Of a stretch of DNA of 64,000 bases, positions 44,511 through 55,734 are shown piece after piece; positions within the stretch are counted from its first letter, which is position 1; every line of letters starts with the position of its first letter. The translations under genes and the position numbers were made by a program. The notes below the pieces were generated by a model, which searched no databases, had not been told where the DNA came from, and worked only from the letters and a program-made list of their open reading frames with translations. The stretch is from Bordetella genomosp. 13 (GTDB lineage Bacteria; Pseudomonadota; Gammaproteobacteria; Burkholderiales; Burkholderiaceae_B): positions 558,001 through 622,000 of the forward strand of contig NZ_CP021111.1 in assembly GCF_002119665.1 (NCBI RefSeq), given 5' to 3'.

Positions 44511-45914
44511 ATGCTCGATAACCTTACCCAACGACTGTCGCGCGTCGTCAAGACGCTGCGCGGCGAAGCCCGCCTGACCGAGGCCAATACCCAGGAGATG
44601 CTGCGCGAAGTGCGCATGGCGCTGCTGGAGGCCGACGTGGCGCTGCCGGTGGTGCGCGACTTCGTCGCGCGCGTGCGGGAAAACGCGCTGGGCGAAGAGG
44701 TGGCCGCCAGCCTCAGCCCCGGCCAGGCCCTGGTGGGCGTCGTCCACAAGGAACTGACCAGCCTCATGGGCGGCGACCTGGGGCCGACCGCCGGCGAACT
44801 GTCGCTGGCCGTGCAGCCGCCGGCCGTCATCCTGATGGCGGGCCTGCAGGGCGCGGGCAAGACCACCACCACCGGCAAGCTGGCGCGCTGGCTGGCCGAG
44901 GGCCAGCACAGCCAGGCCGGCCGCAAGACCGGCCGCAAGAAAGTGCTGGTGGTCAGCGCCGACGTCTATCGTCCGGCCGCCATCGAGCAGCTGAAAACCG
45001 TGGCCGCGCAGGCGGGGGTCGATTTCCTGCCGTCCGACGCCAGCCAGAAGCCCGAGGACATCGCGCGCAACGCCGTTGAGCACGCGCGCCGCCATCACTA
45101 CGACGTGCTCATCGTCGACACGGCCGGCCGCCTGGGCATCGACGAGGCCATGATGCGCGAGATCCGCGCGCTGCACGACCTGGTCAAGCCGGTCGAGACG
45201 CTGTTCGTGGTCGACGCCATGCAAGGGCAGGACGCGGTCAACACCGCGCGCGCCTTCGCCGACGCGCTGCCGCTGACCGGCGTGGTGCTGACCAAGCTGG
45301 ACGGCGACGCGCGCGGCGGCGCCGCCCTGTCGGTGCGTCACGTCACCGGCAAGCCGCTGAAGTTCGTCGGCGTCTCGGAAAAGCTCGACGGCATCGAGCC
45401 CTTCCACCCCGAGCGGATGGCGCAGCGCGTGCTGGGCATGGGCGACATCGTGTCGCTGGTCGAGCAGGCGCAGAAGAACATCGACATCGCCGAGGCGCAG
45501 AAGCTGGCGGCCAAGATCAAGTCGGGCAACAAGTTCGACCTGAACGACTTCCGCGAGCAGATCGGCCAGGTGAAGAAGCTGGGCGACATGAACTCGCTGC
45601 TCGAGAAGCTGCCGGCTCAGTTCCAGCAGGCCGCGGGCCAGCTGCAAGGCGGCCAGGCCGAGAAGCAGATGCGCCGCACCGAAGGCATCCTCAATTCCAT
45701 GACCCCGGGCGAGCGCGCCAAGCCCGAATTGATCAAGGCCTCGCGCAAGCGCCGCATCGCCGCGGGCGCCGGCGTGCCGGTGCAAGAGGTCAACCGCCTG
45801 CTGTCGCAGTTCGAGCAGATGCAGGGAATGATGAAGCAGATGAAGAAGGGCGGCATGGCCAAGATGATGCGGGCCATGGGCGGCATGAAGGGGCTGGGGC
45901 GCTTCGGGCGCTGA
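44511..45914 (+). CDS. ffh: Signal recognition particle protein Ffh
   Basis: A 467-residue SRP GTPase that, with 4.5S RNA, delivers membrane-protein nascent chains to FtsY. The N domain (about 1-95) is followed by the G domain with P-loop GLQGAGKTTTTGKLA (about 106-120), DVYRPAA, DTAGRLGID and TKLDGDARGG. The C-terminal M domain is methionine-rich and basic (TPGERAKPELI near 402, then SRKRRIAAGAG and a Met/Lys/Gly tail). An in-frame upstream ATG at 44436 exists, but MLDNLTQRLSRVV is the universal N-terminus. No 4.5S RNA gene is nearby. Confidence 0.97.
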   Translation: MLDNLTQRLSRVVKTLRGEARLTEANTQEMLREVRMALLEADVALPVVRDFVARVRENALGEEVAASLSPGQALVGVVHKELTSLMGGDLGPTAGELSLAVQPPAVILMAGLQGAGKTTTTGKLARWLAEGQHSQAGRKTGRKKVLVVSADVYRPAAIEQLKTVAAQAGVDFLPSDASQKPEDIARNAVEHARRHHYDVLIVDTAGRLGIDEAMMREIRALHDLVKPVETLFVVDAMQGQDAVNTARAFADALPLTGVVLTKLDGDARGGAALSVRHVTGKPLKFVGVSEKLDGIEPFHPERMAQRVLGMGDIVSLVEQAQKNIDIAEAQKLAAKIKSGNKFDLNDFREQIGQVKKLGDMNSLLEKLPAQFQQAAGQLQGGQAEKQMRRTEGILNSMTPGERAKPELIKASRKRRIAAGAGVPVQEVNRLLSQFEQMQGMMKQMKKGGMAKMMRAMGGMKGLGRFGR

Positions 45915-45988
45915 TGCCGCGGACGCGGCGCGCCCGGGGGCGGCGCGTCTTGCGGCGCCCGGCCGGTGCAGCGCCGCATGCGCACGGG

Positions 45989-46816
45989 CTACTTGTGTTG
46001 TTCCACCGCGATGGGGCGTTGTTGCCCGGTTTGCGGCTCTTCCAACTCGGGCCATGATGCCGGCAGCCGCCAGTGTTCCTGCAGATCGCGGCGCCCGAAG
46101 TTGCCGCTGCGGCGCAGGCGGGCATGCAGGCTTTCCCAGAAGCCGCCCAGCACCTGGGCCGGTTTGGGCCTGCCGTGGAATTTGACGATGATCGCATTGG
46201 CCAGGCGTGCGCTCGCGCGTTTGTGGTCTTTGCGATCCAGGCGGCGGGTCGTCTTGTAGCTGATGATCTGTCCATCCGGAAAGGTCATCGTGCGGTCCAG
46301 CATGTTGCGGGCCCGCAGGCTGAAATAGATGAACTCCTGGTCGCCCTTCACGGTCTGCACGTAGTGTTCGCCGGCGCGGAACGCGTCGTATATCACTGAC
46401 AGCGCGCCCCTGCGGATGCGCATCACCGACGAGTTGAACCCCTCGTTGCGCCAGTGCGGCACGATGACCAGGTCGGCGGGCGAGTTGAACGCGAACTCCA
46501 GCATGTCCCGCATGTCGCTGCGGATGACCAGGCTGACGTCCATGTACAGGAACTCGGGCGCCGGCATGCCGTGCTCGGCGAACAGGCGCAGCTTCTTGGT
46601 GGTCTGCCGCATGTCCGGGCGTTCGAGCTCGTGCCAGTCGTCCAGCACGTGCACCTGCACGGCCGGGGGCACGTTGCGGGGCCGGTCCGTCATGCAATGC
46701 AGCGTGAACGGAATGGGGCAATGCCGCCGCAGCATGTTGTACAGGCGATGGATGTCGAGGTCGTCGAACGCCTCGCCGGTACTGACGCACACGGCGTGTA
46801 GATGGTCGGGCAGCAT
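45989..46816 (-). CDS. Putative glycosyltransferase (GT-A fold, GT8-like)
   Basis: A 275-residue protein resembling nucleotide-diphospho-sugar transferases of the GT8/GT-A kind. The N-terminal strand is HAVCVSTGEAFDD. A helix with KLRLFAEHGMPAPEFLYMDVSLVIRSDM (in parts, about 75-102) includes MDVS in the place of the DxD metal motif. FNSSVMRIRRGA and IVKFHGRPKP are the acceptor-side and late motifs. There are no membrane segments, so it is probably cytosolic or peripheral and acts in surface-glycan synthesis. The donor and acceptor are unknown, and no other glycan genes are nearby. Confidence 0.7.
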   Translation of the reverse strand: MLPDHLHAVCVSTGEAFDDLDIHRLYNMLRRHCPIPFTLHCMTDRPRNVPPAVQVHVLDDWHELERPDMRQTTKKLRLFAEHGMPAPEFLYMDVSLVIRSDMRDMLEFAFNSPADLVIVPHWRNEGFNSSVMRIRRGALSVIYDAFRAGEHYVQTVKGDQEFIYFSLRARNMLDRTMTFPDGQIISYKTTRRLDRKDHKRASARLANAIIVKFHGRPKPAQVLGGFWESLHARLRRSGNFGRRDLQEHWRLPASWPELEEPQTGQQRPIAVEQHK

Positions 46817-46864
46817 GGATCCGGGATTGTCCTGCGGTGCAAAAAAGGGAAGGGGGCGCAGTGC

Positions 46865-47071
46865 TCAGCCGCCGCCCACCGCCACCACGATCTCGATCTG
46901 GTCGCCATCGGCCAGCGCCGTCTGCGCGTGCTGGCTTTTGGGAACGATCTCGCCGTTGCGCTCGACCGCCACGCGCTTGCCCGCGTAGCCCAGGGTTTCG
47001 AGCAGGCCGGTGACGGTGGTGGCCGGCGGCAGGGGGCGTCGGTCGCCGTTCAGGGTGATGTGCATTTCCAT
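46865..47071 (-). CDS. thiS: Sulfur carrier protein ThiS
   Basis: A 68-residue ubiquitin-fold sulfur carrier ending in the essential Gly-Gly (AVGGG), which is thiocarboxylated for thiazole formation in thiamine synthesis. The internal pattern GLLETLGYAGKRVAVERNGEIVPKSQ (in parts) and DGDQIEIVVAVGGG (in parts) is standard. There are three glycines at the C-terminus rather than two, still compatible with the family. thiG is not adjacent here. The gene lies 12 bp downstream of pip. Confidence 0.93.
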   Translation of the reverse strand: MEMHITLNGDRRPLPPATTVTGLLETLGYAGKRVAVERNGEIVPKSQHAQTALADGDQIEIVVAVGGG

Positions 47072-47083
47072 GATGATGATCCG

Positions 47084-50083
<3,000 letters not shown>

Positions 50084-50190
50084 CTATGGCGGCGTCGATG
50101 AATGCGCGGCACTGAAGACGTGGTGAGAGACAGGGCTTCTATCGCCCTGCATACACCGCACCATAGACGAGCGGTTTTTCCCATCGCCCA

Positions 50191-50362
50191 ATCAACATTG
50201 TCTTGAGTCCTTCATGATCCCTTCGCGGCCGTGCCGGCCAATTGGAGAGAGGGAAGCCCCCGCAGGGGGCCGAGGGCGCCTGATGGCGCGCCCGAGCCGA
50301 ACGACTTGGCCGGCACGGCCGCGAAGGGATCATGAAGGACGCCTCAAGAACCCAATGTTGAT
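50191..50362. repeat. Repeat copy 2: same core inverted, in a 35-bp perfect stem
   Basis: The core at 50236-50313 is the reverse complement of copy 1, with the same 78-nt length and roughly seven substitutions. The hairpin is now GCCCCC-TGC-GGGGGC, so the T-A pair of copy 1 has become C-G. The outer arms 50207-50241 and 50306-50340 are perfect complements over 35 bp. Pairing continues with small bulges to 50191 and 50362 (ATCAACATTG / CAATGTTGAT). Confidence 0.9.
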
Positions 50363-50474
50363 CCCTTTCGCATACCGAGAAACCCCTTTTCCCGTAAAGT
50401 CGATTCCCCTTGGCGCGGCTTTGCGCGCAGACTTTCGGACCTGACAGACGGATACGTCGCACAACGGAGGAGAC

Positions 50475-51668
50475 ATGGCTGCGCAGATACTGGCCGGCAT
50501 ACGTGTGCTGGAACTCGGCCAATTGATCGCCGGACCTTTTGCGGCCAAGACGCTGGCCGATTTCGGTGCGCAGGTCGTGAAGATCGAGCCGCCCGGGCAG
50601 GGCGATCCCTTGCGCAAGTGGCGTCTGTTGCATGAGGGCACCTCGGTGTGGTGGGAGGCCCAGTCCCGCAACAAGCAGTCCGTGTGCGTGGACCTGCGGC
50701 AGCCCGAAGGACAGGACATCGTTCGCATGCTGGCGGCCGAGACCGACGTGCTCATCGAGAACTTTCGTCCCGGCACGCTCGAGAAATGGGGCATGTCGTG
50801 GGAGGCCCTGCATGCCCTCAATCCGCGGCTCATCATGCTGCGTGTCTCCGGCTATGGGCAGACTGGTCCCAAGGCGCGCGAGCCGGGCTTTGCCGCCATC
50901 GGCGAGGCCATGGCGGGCGTGCGATACCTGAATGGCGAACCGGGCCGGGCGCCCGTGCGCGGCGGCCTGTCGTTGGGCGACACCATTGCGGGGCTGCATG
51001 GCGCGCTGGGCGTGATGCTGGCCCTGTACCAGCGCGATGCGCGCGGGGGACAGGGGCAGGTGATCGACGCGGCGCTGTACGAAAGCCTGTTCAACCTGAC
51101 CGAGAGCCTGCTGCCCGAGTACTCGGTATTCGGCACGGTGCGCCAGCCTTCCGGCGCGGCGCTGCCCGGCATCGCGCCTTCCAACGCCTATCTGTGCCGC
51201 GACGGCTACGTGCTGATCGCGGGCAATGGCGATGGCATCTTCGTGCGGTTGATGACGCGCATCGGCCGTGCAGACCTGGCGCAGGATCCCGGCCTGGCGC
51301 GCAACGATGGCCGCGCCGCCCGCGTGGAGGAGCTGGACGCCGCCATCGGCGCGTGGACTGCCGACCGCAGCATCGACGAGGTGCTTGAGGCCATGCGCGA
51401 GGCCGACGTGCCGGCCGGGCGCGTGTATTCCGTGGCCGACATCGCCGCCGACCCGCACTATCGCGCGCGCCAGGCCATCGTGGGCGTGCAGGCGGCCAGC
51501 GGCATCCAGGTCGAGATGCCCGCCGTGTTCCCCATCCTGTCGGGCAATCCCGGCGAGGTCCATCATCGCGCGCCCACGCTCGGCGAGCATACCGATGCCG
51601 TGCTCCAGGCCGCGGGCCTGGACGAGACGCAGCGGGCGCACCTGCGCGCCCAGGGAGTCATCGCATGA
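50475..51668 (+). CDS. CaiB/BaiF family CoA-transferase
   Basis: A 397-residue class III CoA-transferase. N-terminal GIRVLELGQLIAGPFAAKTLADFGAQVVKIE (in parts), the catalytic Asp segment VDLRQPEGQD, the block NFRPGTLEKWG (about 97-107) and SGYGQTGP are characteristic. It probably moves CoA between acyl acids, for example succinyl-CoA to an organic acid. The adjacent HMG-CoA lyase-like gene (overlapping ATGA) suggests a branched or itaconate/citramalate-type acid, which would be activated here and cleaved by the next enzyme. GGAGGAGA precedes the start. Confidence 0.92.
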   Translation: MAAQILAGIRVLELGQLIAGPFAAKTLADFGAQVVKIEPPGQGDPLRKWRLLHEGTSVWWEAQSRNKQSVCVDLRQPEGQDIVRMLAAETDVLIENFRPGTLEKWGMSWEALHALNPRLIMLRVSGYGQTGPKAREPGFAAIGEAMAGVRYLNGEPGRAPVRGGLSLGDTIAGLHGALGVMLALYQRDARGGQGQVIDAALYESLFNLTESLLPEYSVFGTVRQPSGAALPGIAPSNAYLCRDGYVLIAGNGDGIFVRLMTRIGRADLAQDPGLARNDGRAARVEELDAAIGAWTADRSIDEVLEAMREADVPAGRVYSVADIAADPHYRARQAIVGVQAASGIQVEMPAVFPILSGNPGEVHHRAPTLGEHTDAVLQAAGLDETQRAHLRAQGVIA

Positions 51669-52615
51669 ACCAGGGTCCCGCCCGCATCGAGATCAACGAG
51701 GTCGGGCCGCGCGACGGCCTGCAGATCGAGAAGGCCATGGTGGCCACCGACGACAAGGTGGCTTTCGTCGACGCGCTGTCCGAGTGCGGCTTCGCGCGCA
51801 TCGAGGTCACCAGTTTCACGTCGCCCAAGGCGATTCCCGCGCTGGCCGATGCGCAGGAAGTGATGCGCCGCATCCGGCGCAAGCCGGGCGTGGTCTACAC
51901 CGCCCTGGTGCCCAACATACGCGGTCTGGAGCGTGCGCTGGAGTGCGGCACCGACGAAATGAATCTGGTGATGTCTTCCAGCGAGACGCACAACCGCGCC
52001 AACCTGCGCATGACGCGCGAGCAGTCGCTGGCCGAGTTGACGGCGGTGCTGCGCGCCGCGGGCGAGGCCGGCGCGCCGTGCAACGTCTCGTTGTCGACCG
52101 TGTTCGGCTGCCCGTTCGACGGCGACGTGTCGCCCGACGAGGTGATGCGCCTGGCGCACAGCCTGGTGGACGCGGGCGCCGTCGGCATCACATTGTGCGA
52201 CACCACGGGCATGGCGTATCCGACGCAGGTGGCCGAGCTGTGCGAGCGTGCGGCGCGCGAACTGCCAGGCGCCGCGCTGACCGTGCATCTGCACAATACG
52301 CGCGGCATGGCCCTGGCCAATGCGGTGGCGGCCTGGCAAACCGGCATCGTGCGCTTCGACGCGGCGGCCGGCGGCCTGGGCGGCTGTCCGTACGCGCCCG
52401 GCGCCAGCGGCAACGTCAATACCGAAGAGCTAGTCCACATGTTCGCCTGCATGGGCGTGGACACCGGGGTGGCGCTGCCGCCCTTGATGGACGTGGTGCG
52501 CGGTCTGCCCAGGCTGGTCGAGCGCGAACTGGCCAATCCGCTCATCGCGGCGGGCCCGCGGCTGGCCACGCACGAGCCGCCGGCCTGGCTGGCCGAGCGC
52601 TTCAGCCCGGGCTGA
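51665..52615 (+). CDS. Hydroxymethylglutaryl-CoA lyase-like enzyme
   Basis: A 316-residue HMGL-like TIM-barrel lyase. The metal and catalytic residues fit INEVGPRDGLQIEK (about 9-22), SSSETHNRANL (about 100-110), the HLHNTRGMALAN strand (in parts, about 205-216) and the loop GGLGGCPYAPGASGN (about 237-251) with the catalytic Cys. Members cleave HMG-CoA to acetyl-CoA and acetoacetate, or citramalyl-CoA-type relatives. Coupling with the CaiB gene and the Bug receptor suggests a dedicated catabolic unit. The exact substrate is not shown. Confidence 0.9.
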   Translation: MNQGPARIEINEVGPRDGLQIEKAMVATDDKVAFVDALSECGFARIEVTSFTSPKAIPALADAQEVMRRIRRKPGVVYTALVPNIRGLERALECGTDEMNLVMSSSETHNRANLRMTREQSLAELTAVLRAAGEAGAPCNVSLSTVFGCPFDGDVSPDEVMRLAHSLVDAGAVGITLCDTTGMAYPTQVAELCERAARELPGAALTVHLHNTRGMALANAVAAWQTGIVRFDAAAGGLGGCPYAPGASGNVNTEELVHMFACMGVDTGVALPPLMDVVRGLPRLVERELANPLIAAGPRLATHEPPAWLAERFSPG

Positions 52616-52734
52616 CGGCGGGCAGGCTCGCTCACATTCCCTTTTTCGATTCCGCCGTTCCTTGCGGGCGGCGGGGGCGCGCTCGCGCGCGCCATCCTGC
52701 TGCAACGACTTTCACAACATCCAGGAGACGACTC

Positions 52735-53733
52735 ATGACTTTCCGCTTTGCTCGCAAACCCATGCACTCGCTATTGCTCGGCCTGGCGGCCGGCGCCGCC
52801 ATGCTGGTGTCGGCAGGAACCGCCGCGGCGGCTGAGTATCCCGACCGCCCCATCTCGCTGATCGTGTCGGCGGCGCCCGGCGGCACCACGGACATCGCGG
52901 CGCGCCTGATCGCCCAGCCGCTCGCCCAGGCGCTGGGCCAGAGCGTGGTGGTGGAAAACCGCCCGGGCGGTTCGGGCGGCATCGCGGCGCAGGCCGTGGC
53001 GCGCGCCAAGCCCGACGGCTACACGCTGCTGCTGCAGTACTCGGGATTCCAGGTCATCACGCCCAGCGTGATGAAGAACATCGGCTGGGATCCGATCAAG
53101 GACTTCGCGCCCGTGGCGAATGTGTTGTCGGCGCCGCAGGTCATCGTGGTGCGTCCCGGCCTGCCCATCAACAGCCTGAAGGAACTGGTGGACTACGCCA
53201 AGGCCAACCCGGGCGGGCTGAACTACGCGTCCTCGGGCAACGGTTCGCTGCAGCAGGTCGCCACCGAGCTGCTGAACCAGATGGCCGGCATCAAGACCAC
53301 GCACATTCCGTACAAGGGCACCGGCCCCGCGCTGAACGACCTGCTGGGCGGGTCGGTGGACATGACCATCACCACGCCGCCGCCTCTGCTGGGCCAGATC
53401 GCCGCCGGCAAGCTGCGCGCGTTGGCCGTCACGGGCGAGAACCGTCTGCCGTCCCTGCCCGATGTGCCCACCGCCGCGCAGGCCGGCTACCCCGACCTTC
53501 AGGTCTCGTCGTGGTTCGCCATGTATGCGCCGGCGGGCACGCCGCCCGAGGTGGTGAACAAGCTGGCCGGCGAGATCGAGAAGATCATGAAGACCGATGC
53601 GTTCCGCCAAAAGGCGGCGGAGCAGGGCGCGGAAGCGCGCTTCATGGGTCCGAAGGAGCTTGGCGACTACACCCGCGAGGAACTCGCGCGCTGGAACAAG
53701 GTGGTGAAGGCCGCGAACATCACTGCGGAGTAA
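52735..53733 (+). CDS. Bug-family tripartite tricarboxylate transporter substrate-binding protein
   Basis: A 332-residue periplasmic receptor with a Sec signal cleaved near AAAA-EYPDRPI (about residue 33). The Bug hallmarks are SAAPGGTTDIAAR (about 43-55), VVVENRPGGSGGIAAQAV (in parts, about 70-87), KPDGYTLL and HIPYKGTGPALNDLLGG (in parts). Bug proteins bind carboxylates or small organic acids, greatly expanded in Bordetella and relatives. The TctAB membrane subunits are absent here, which is usual. It probably captures the acid degraded by the two enzymes upstream. GGAGA lies before the start. Confidence 0.92.
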   Translation: MTFRFARKPMHSLLLGLAAGAAMLVSAGTAAAAEYPDRPISLIVSAAPGGTTDIAARLIAQPLAQALGQSVVVENRPGGSGGIAAQAVARAKPDGYTLLLQYSGFQVITPSVMKNIGWDPIKDFAPVANVLSAPQVIVVRPGLPINSLKELVDYAKANPGGLNYASSGNGSLQQVATELLNQMAGIKTTHIPYKGTGPALNDLLGGSVDMTITTPPPLLGQIAAGKLRALAVTGENRLPSLPDVPTAAQAGYPDLQVSSWFAMYAPAGTPPEVVNKLAGEIEKIMKTDAFRQKAAEQGAEARFMGPKELGDYTREELARWNKVVKAANITAE

Positions 53734-53769
53734 GGGCCTCGTGCATTGCCGTGCGGTAGAGCAGGATCG

Positions 53770-54690
53770 TCATGGAGCCAGGGTATTGACCGCCCGCGAG
53801 TATCCGGACAGCCACAGGCCGTGCGGCACGCGCGACGCTTGCGCCGCGAGCTCGTCGTTGTCTTCGAACATGGAGGGAGCGTCGTCCCGGTAAGGTTCGC
53901 CCGCGGCACGCGCCTGGCGCAGCAGCGGCGCGCTGTCGCGCGCCGCGTATCCGTGGAAGTCCACCGACTCATCGGCAGGCACCAGCACGACCAGCAGTTC
54001 CTCGTGCTGCGCGCCGATCTGTCCGGCGCCGTAGGTATAGGCCTGGGGGCTCGAACGCGACAGCTCGCTCCGCAGCGCGGGCGGCGACAGCGGACCGGAC
54101 AGCGGCATGGCGCCGAGCATCTCGGGCAGATGCGCCGGCAGCGTGCGCGCCACGATGGCCTTCAGGTCGGCCTCGATATTCGCCACGTCGAAGATGTTCA
54201 GGCGCGTGTCGGCCAGGAACTCCGGGTCGAGCGTCACGCTGGTCACCTGCGGCATGTGCGCGGGCAGGGAAGCATCCGGGTCCACCTGCACGCACAGCAG
54301 GCCGGGCTGCCCGGGCGTGGCCGCGAAGCACAGTTGCGTGCGGATCAGCACGCTGAAGCGAAAGGCTCCGTCGATGCGCAGCCGCGAGGAAAGGTTGTGA
54401 TATTGGGCGGCGTTCACCTCGATCCGCCATCTCAGGAGACCGCCGCAGCCGGGCGCCAGCTGTATGGCGTCGATCAAGCCTTGCGCCAGCCGGCCCGCGG
54501 TGCTGCTGCCCTGCAGGTCGACGGGACCACCGCGCCTCCATTGAGGCGTCGGCCGGGCGCCGGCCAGGAGGGCTTTGTTCAGGGTGCTATATTTCACCGC
54601 GCATACCACCTCCCAGCCCGGTGCGGCTTCGATGGGGGGTATCGTGCCCGGCATTGTGCGGTCGGCCGGGTGCGTGGATGAATCCGTCAT
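53770..54690 (-). CDS. Putative TULIP-family protein, P47-like
   Basis: A 306-residue protein with no signal peptide. The segment PGWEVVCAVKYSTLNKAL (about 24-41) matches the N-terminal pattern (xGWDxVxAxxxxxxNxxL) of P47-like TULIP (tubular lipid-binding) proteins, known from clostridial neurotoxin loci and scattered proteobacteria. The rest alternates short beta strands, with a region RLNIFDVANIEADLKAIVARTL (in parts, about 163-184) and little else recognisable. TULIP folds form hydrophobic grooves for lipids. A ribosome site AAAGGA precedes the ATG. No toxin genes are adjacent. The assignment rests on one motif and general strand pattern. Confidence 0.45.
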   Translation of the reverse strand: MTDSSTHPADRTMPGTIPPIEAAPGWEVVCAVKYSTLNKALLAGARPTPQWRRGGPVDLQGSSTAGRLAQGLIDAIQLAPGCGGLLRWRIEVNAAQYHNLSSRLRIDGAFRFSVLIRTQLCFAATPGQPGLLCVQVDPDASLPAHMPQVTSVTLDPEFLADTRLNIFDVANIEADLKAIVARTLPAHLPEMLGAMPLSGPLSPPALRSELSRSSPQAYTYGAGQIGAQHEELLVVLVPADESVDFHGYAARDSAPLLRQARAAGEPYRDDAPSMFEDNDELAAQASRVPHGLWLSGYSRAVNTLAP

Positions 54691-54933
54691 GGCGTCTGTC
54701 CTTTCCTTTCAGACGACGCCGGGGGGCATGCGGGAGGCTCGGGCGATGCGATCGGTCCTGGATGCTTCCTGGCGTCTTGTAACAGACCTTATCAAACCCG
54801 AACATATATCGCCCCATCGCAGGTTTGCCGAAATGCAGGGTACGTTTGCCGGACGGAAAAATATTTGCAGCGAGGGGCCGCACTGTCGCCTGCACGCCAC
54901 GCCATCCAGCCGCGGCGTGGAAGAATGCGCTCC

Positions 54934-55734
54934 ATGACTGCCTCCCCGACCCAACCTGGCACGGGCCCCTTCGCCGGCCTGCGCGTGCTCATCGTCGACG
55001 ACTGTGCGGAAGACCGCATGCTGCTGATGGATTTCCTGGGCAGCCAGGGGTGCCGGGTGTATATGGCTGTCGATGGCCACGATGGATATCGCAAGGCCCA
55101 GCTGGTCGTGCCCGACCTGGTGTTGATGGATGTCACCATGCCCGTCTGCGACGGACTGGCTGCCTGTCGGCTGCTGAAGGCCGATCAGGTCACGCGCGGC
55201 ATCCCGGTCATCTTCCTTAGCGCCGCCGTGCTGCCCGCCGAGCGCGTGGCGGGCCTGGCGGCGGGCGCCGTCGACTACGTGGCCAAGCCCTTCGACTTCG
55301 AGGAAGTGCGGCTGCGCGTGCTGGTGCACCTGCGGGGATCCCTGCCGGCGGCGCGCCCCGCGCGGCAGCCGCAGGCCGCTGACGCCGAGGCGAGTCCCTC
55401 GCTGGACGGCGTGCTGTTCCGCGCGGCGCGCAAGATGCTCTCCGAGCGCCTGGACCGCACGCCCGAGCTCGAAGAGCTGGCCCATGCGGTGGGCACCAAC
55501 GCGCGGCGGCTGAACATGGCGTTCCGGCGCTGCGCCGGCACCACGGTATTCGAGTTCCTGCGCGAAGAGCGCATGCGCGAGGCCCGCAGGCTGCTGTGCG
55601 ATACCGGGCTGGATATCCAGGCCATCGCGCAAGCCGTGGGCTACGGCAATCGGGGCAACTTCAGCACCGCGTTCCGCGAGCGTTTCGGCATGTCGCCCAG
55701 CGCCCTGCGCCAGGCGCCCGGCGCCGATGTCTAG
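54934..55734 (+). CDS. Response regulator: receiver plus AraC-type HTH
   Basis: A 266-residue two-component regulator. The receiver (about 15-130) has acidic pair Asp22/Asp23, phospho-acceptor Asp66 (LVLMDVTMP), and Lys118 (VAKPF). The C-terminal AraC/XylS HTH (about 160-260) has two helix-turn-helices, with DIQAIAQAVGYGNRGNFSTAFRERFGMSPS (in parts) in the second. The ATG at 54934 is spaced 9 nt from GGAAG; an ATG at 54925 is too close. Its last eight bases overlap the start of the hybrid kinase gene, so the two form one signalling unit. Confidence 0.9.
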   Translation: MTASPTQPGTGPFAGLRVLIVDDCAEDRMLLMDFLGSQGCRVYMAVDGHDGYRKAQLVVPDLVLMDVTMPVCDGLAACRLLKADQVTRGIPVIFLSAAVLPAERVAGLAAGAVDYVAKPFDFEEVRLRVLVHLRGSLPAARPARQPQAADAEASPSLDGVLFRAARKMLSERLDRTPELEELAHAVGTNARRLNMAFRRCAGTTVFEFLREERMREARRLLCDTGLDIQAIAQAVGYGNRGNFSTAFRERFGMSPSALRQAPGADV

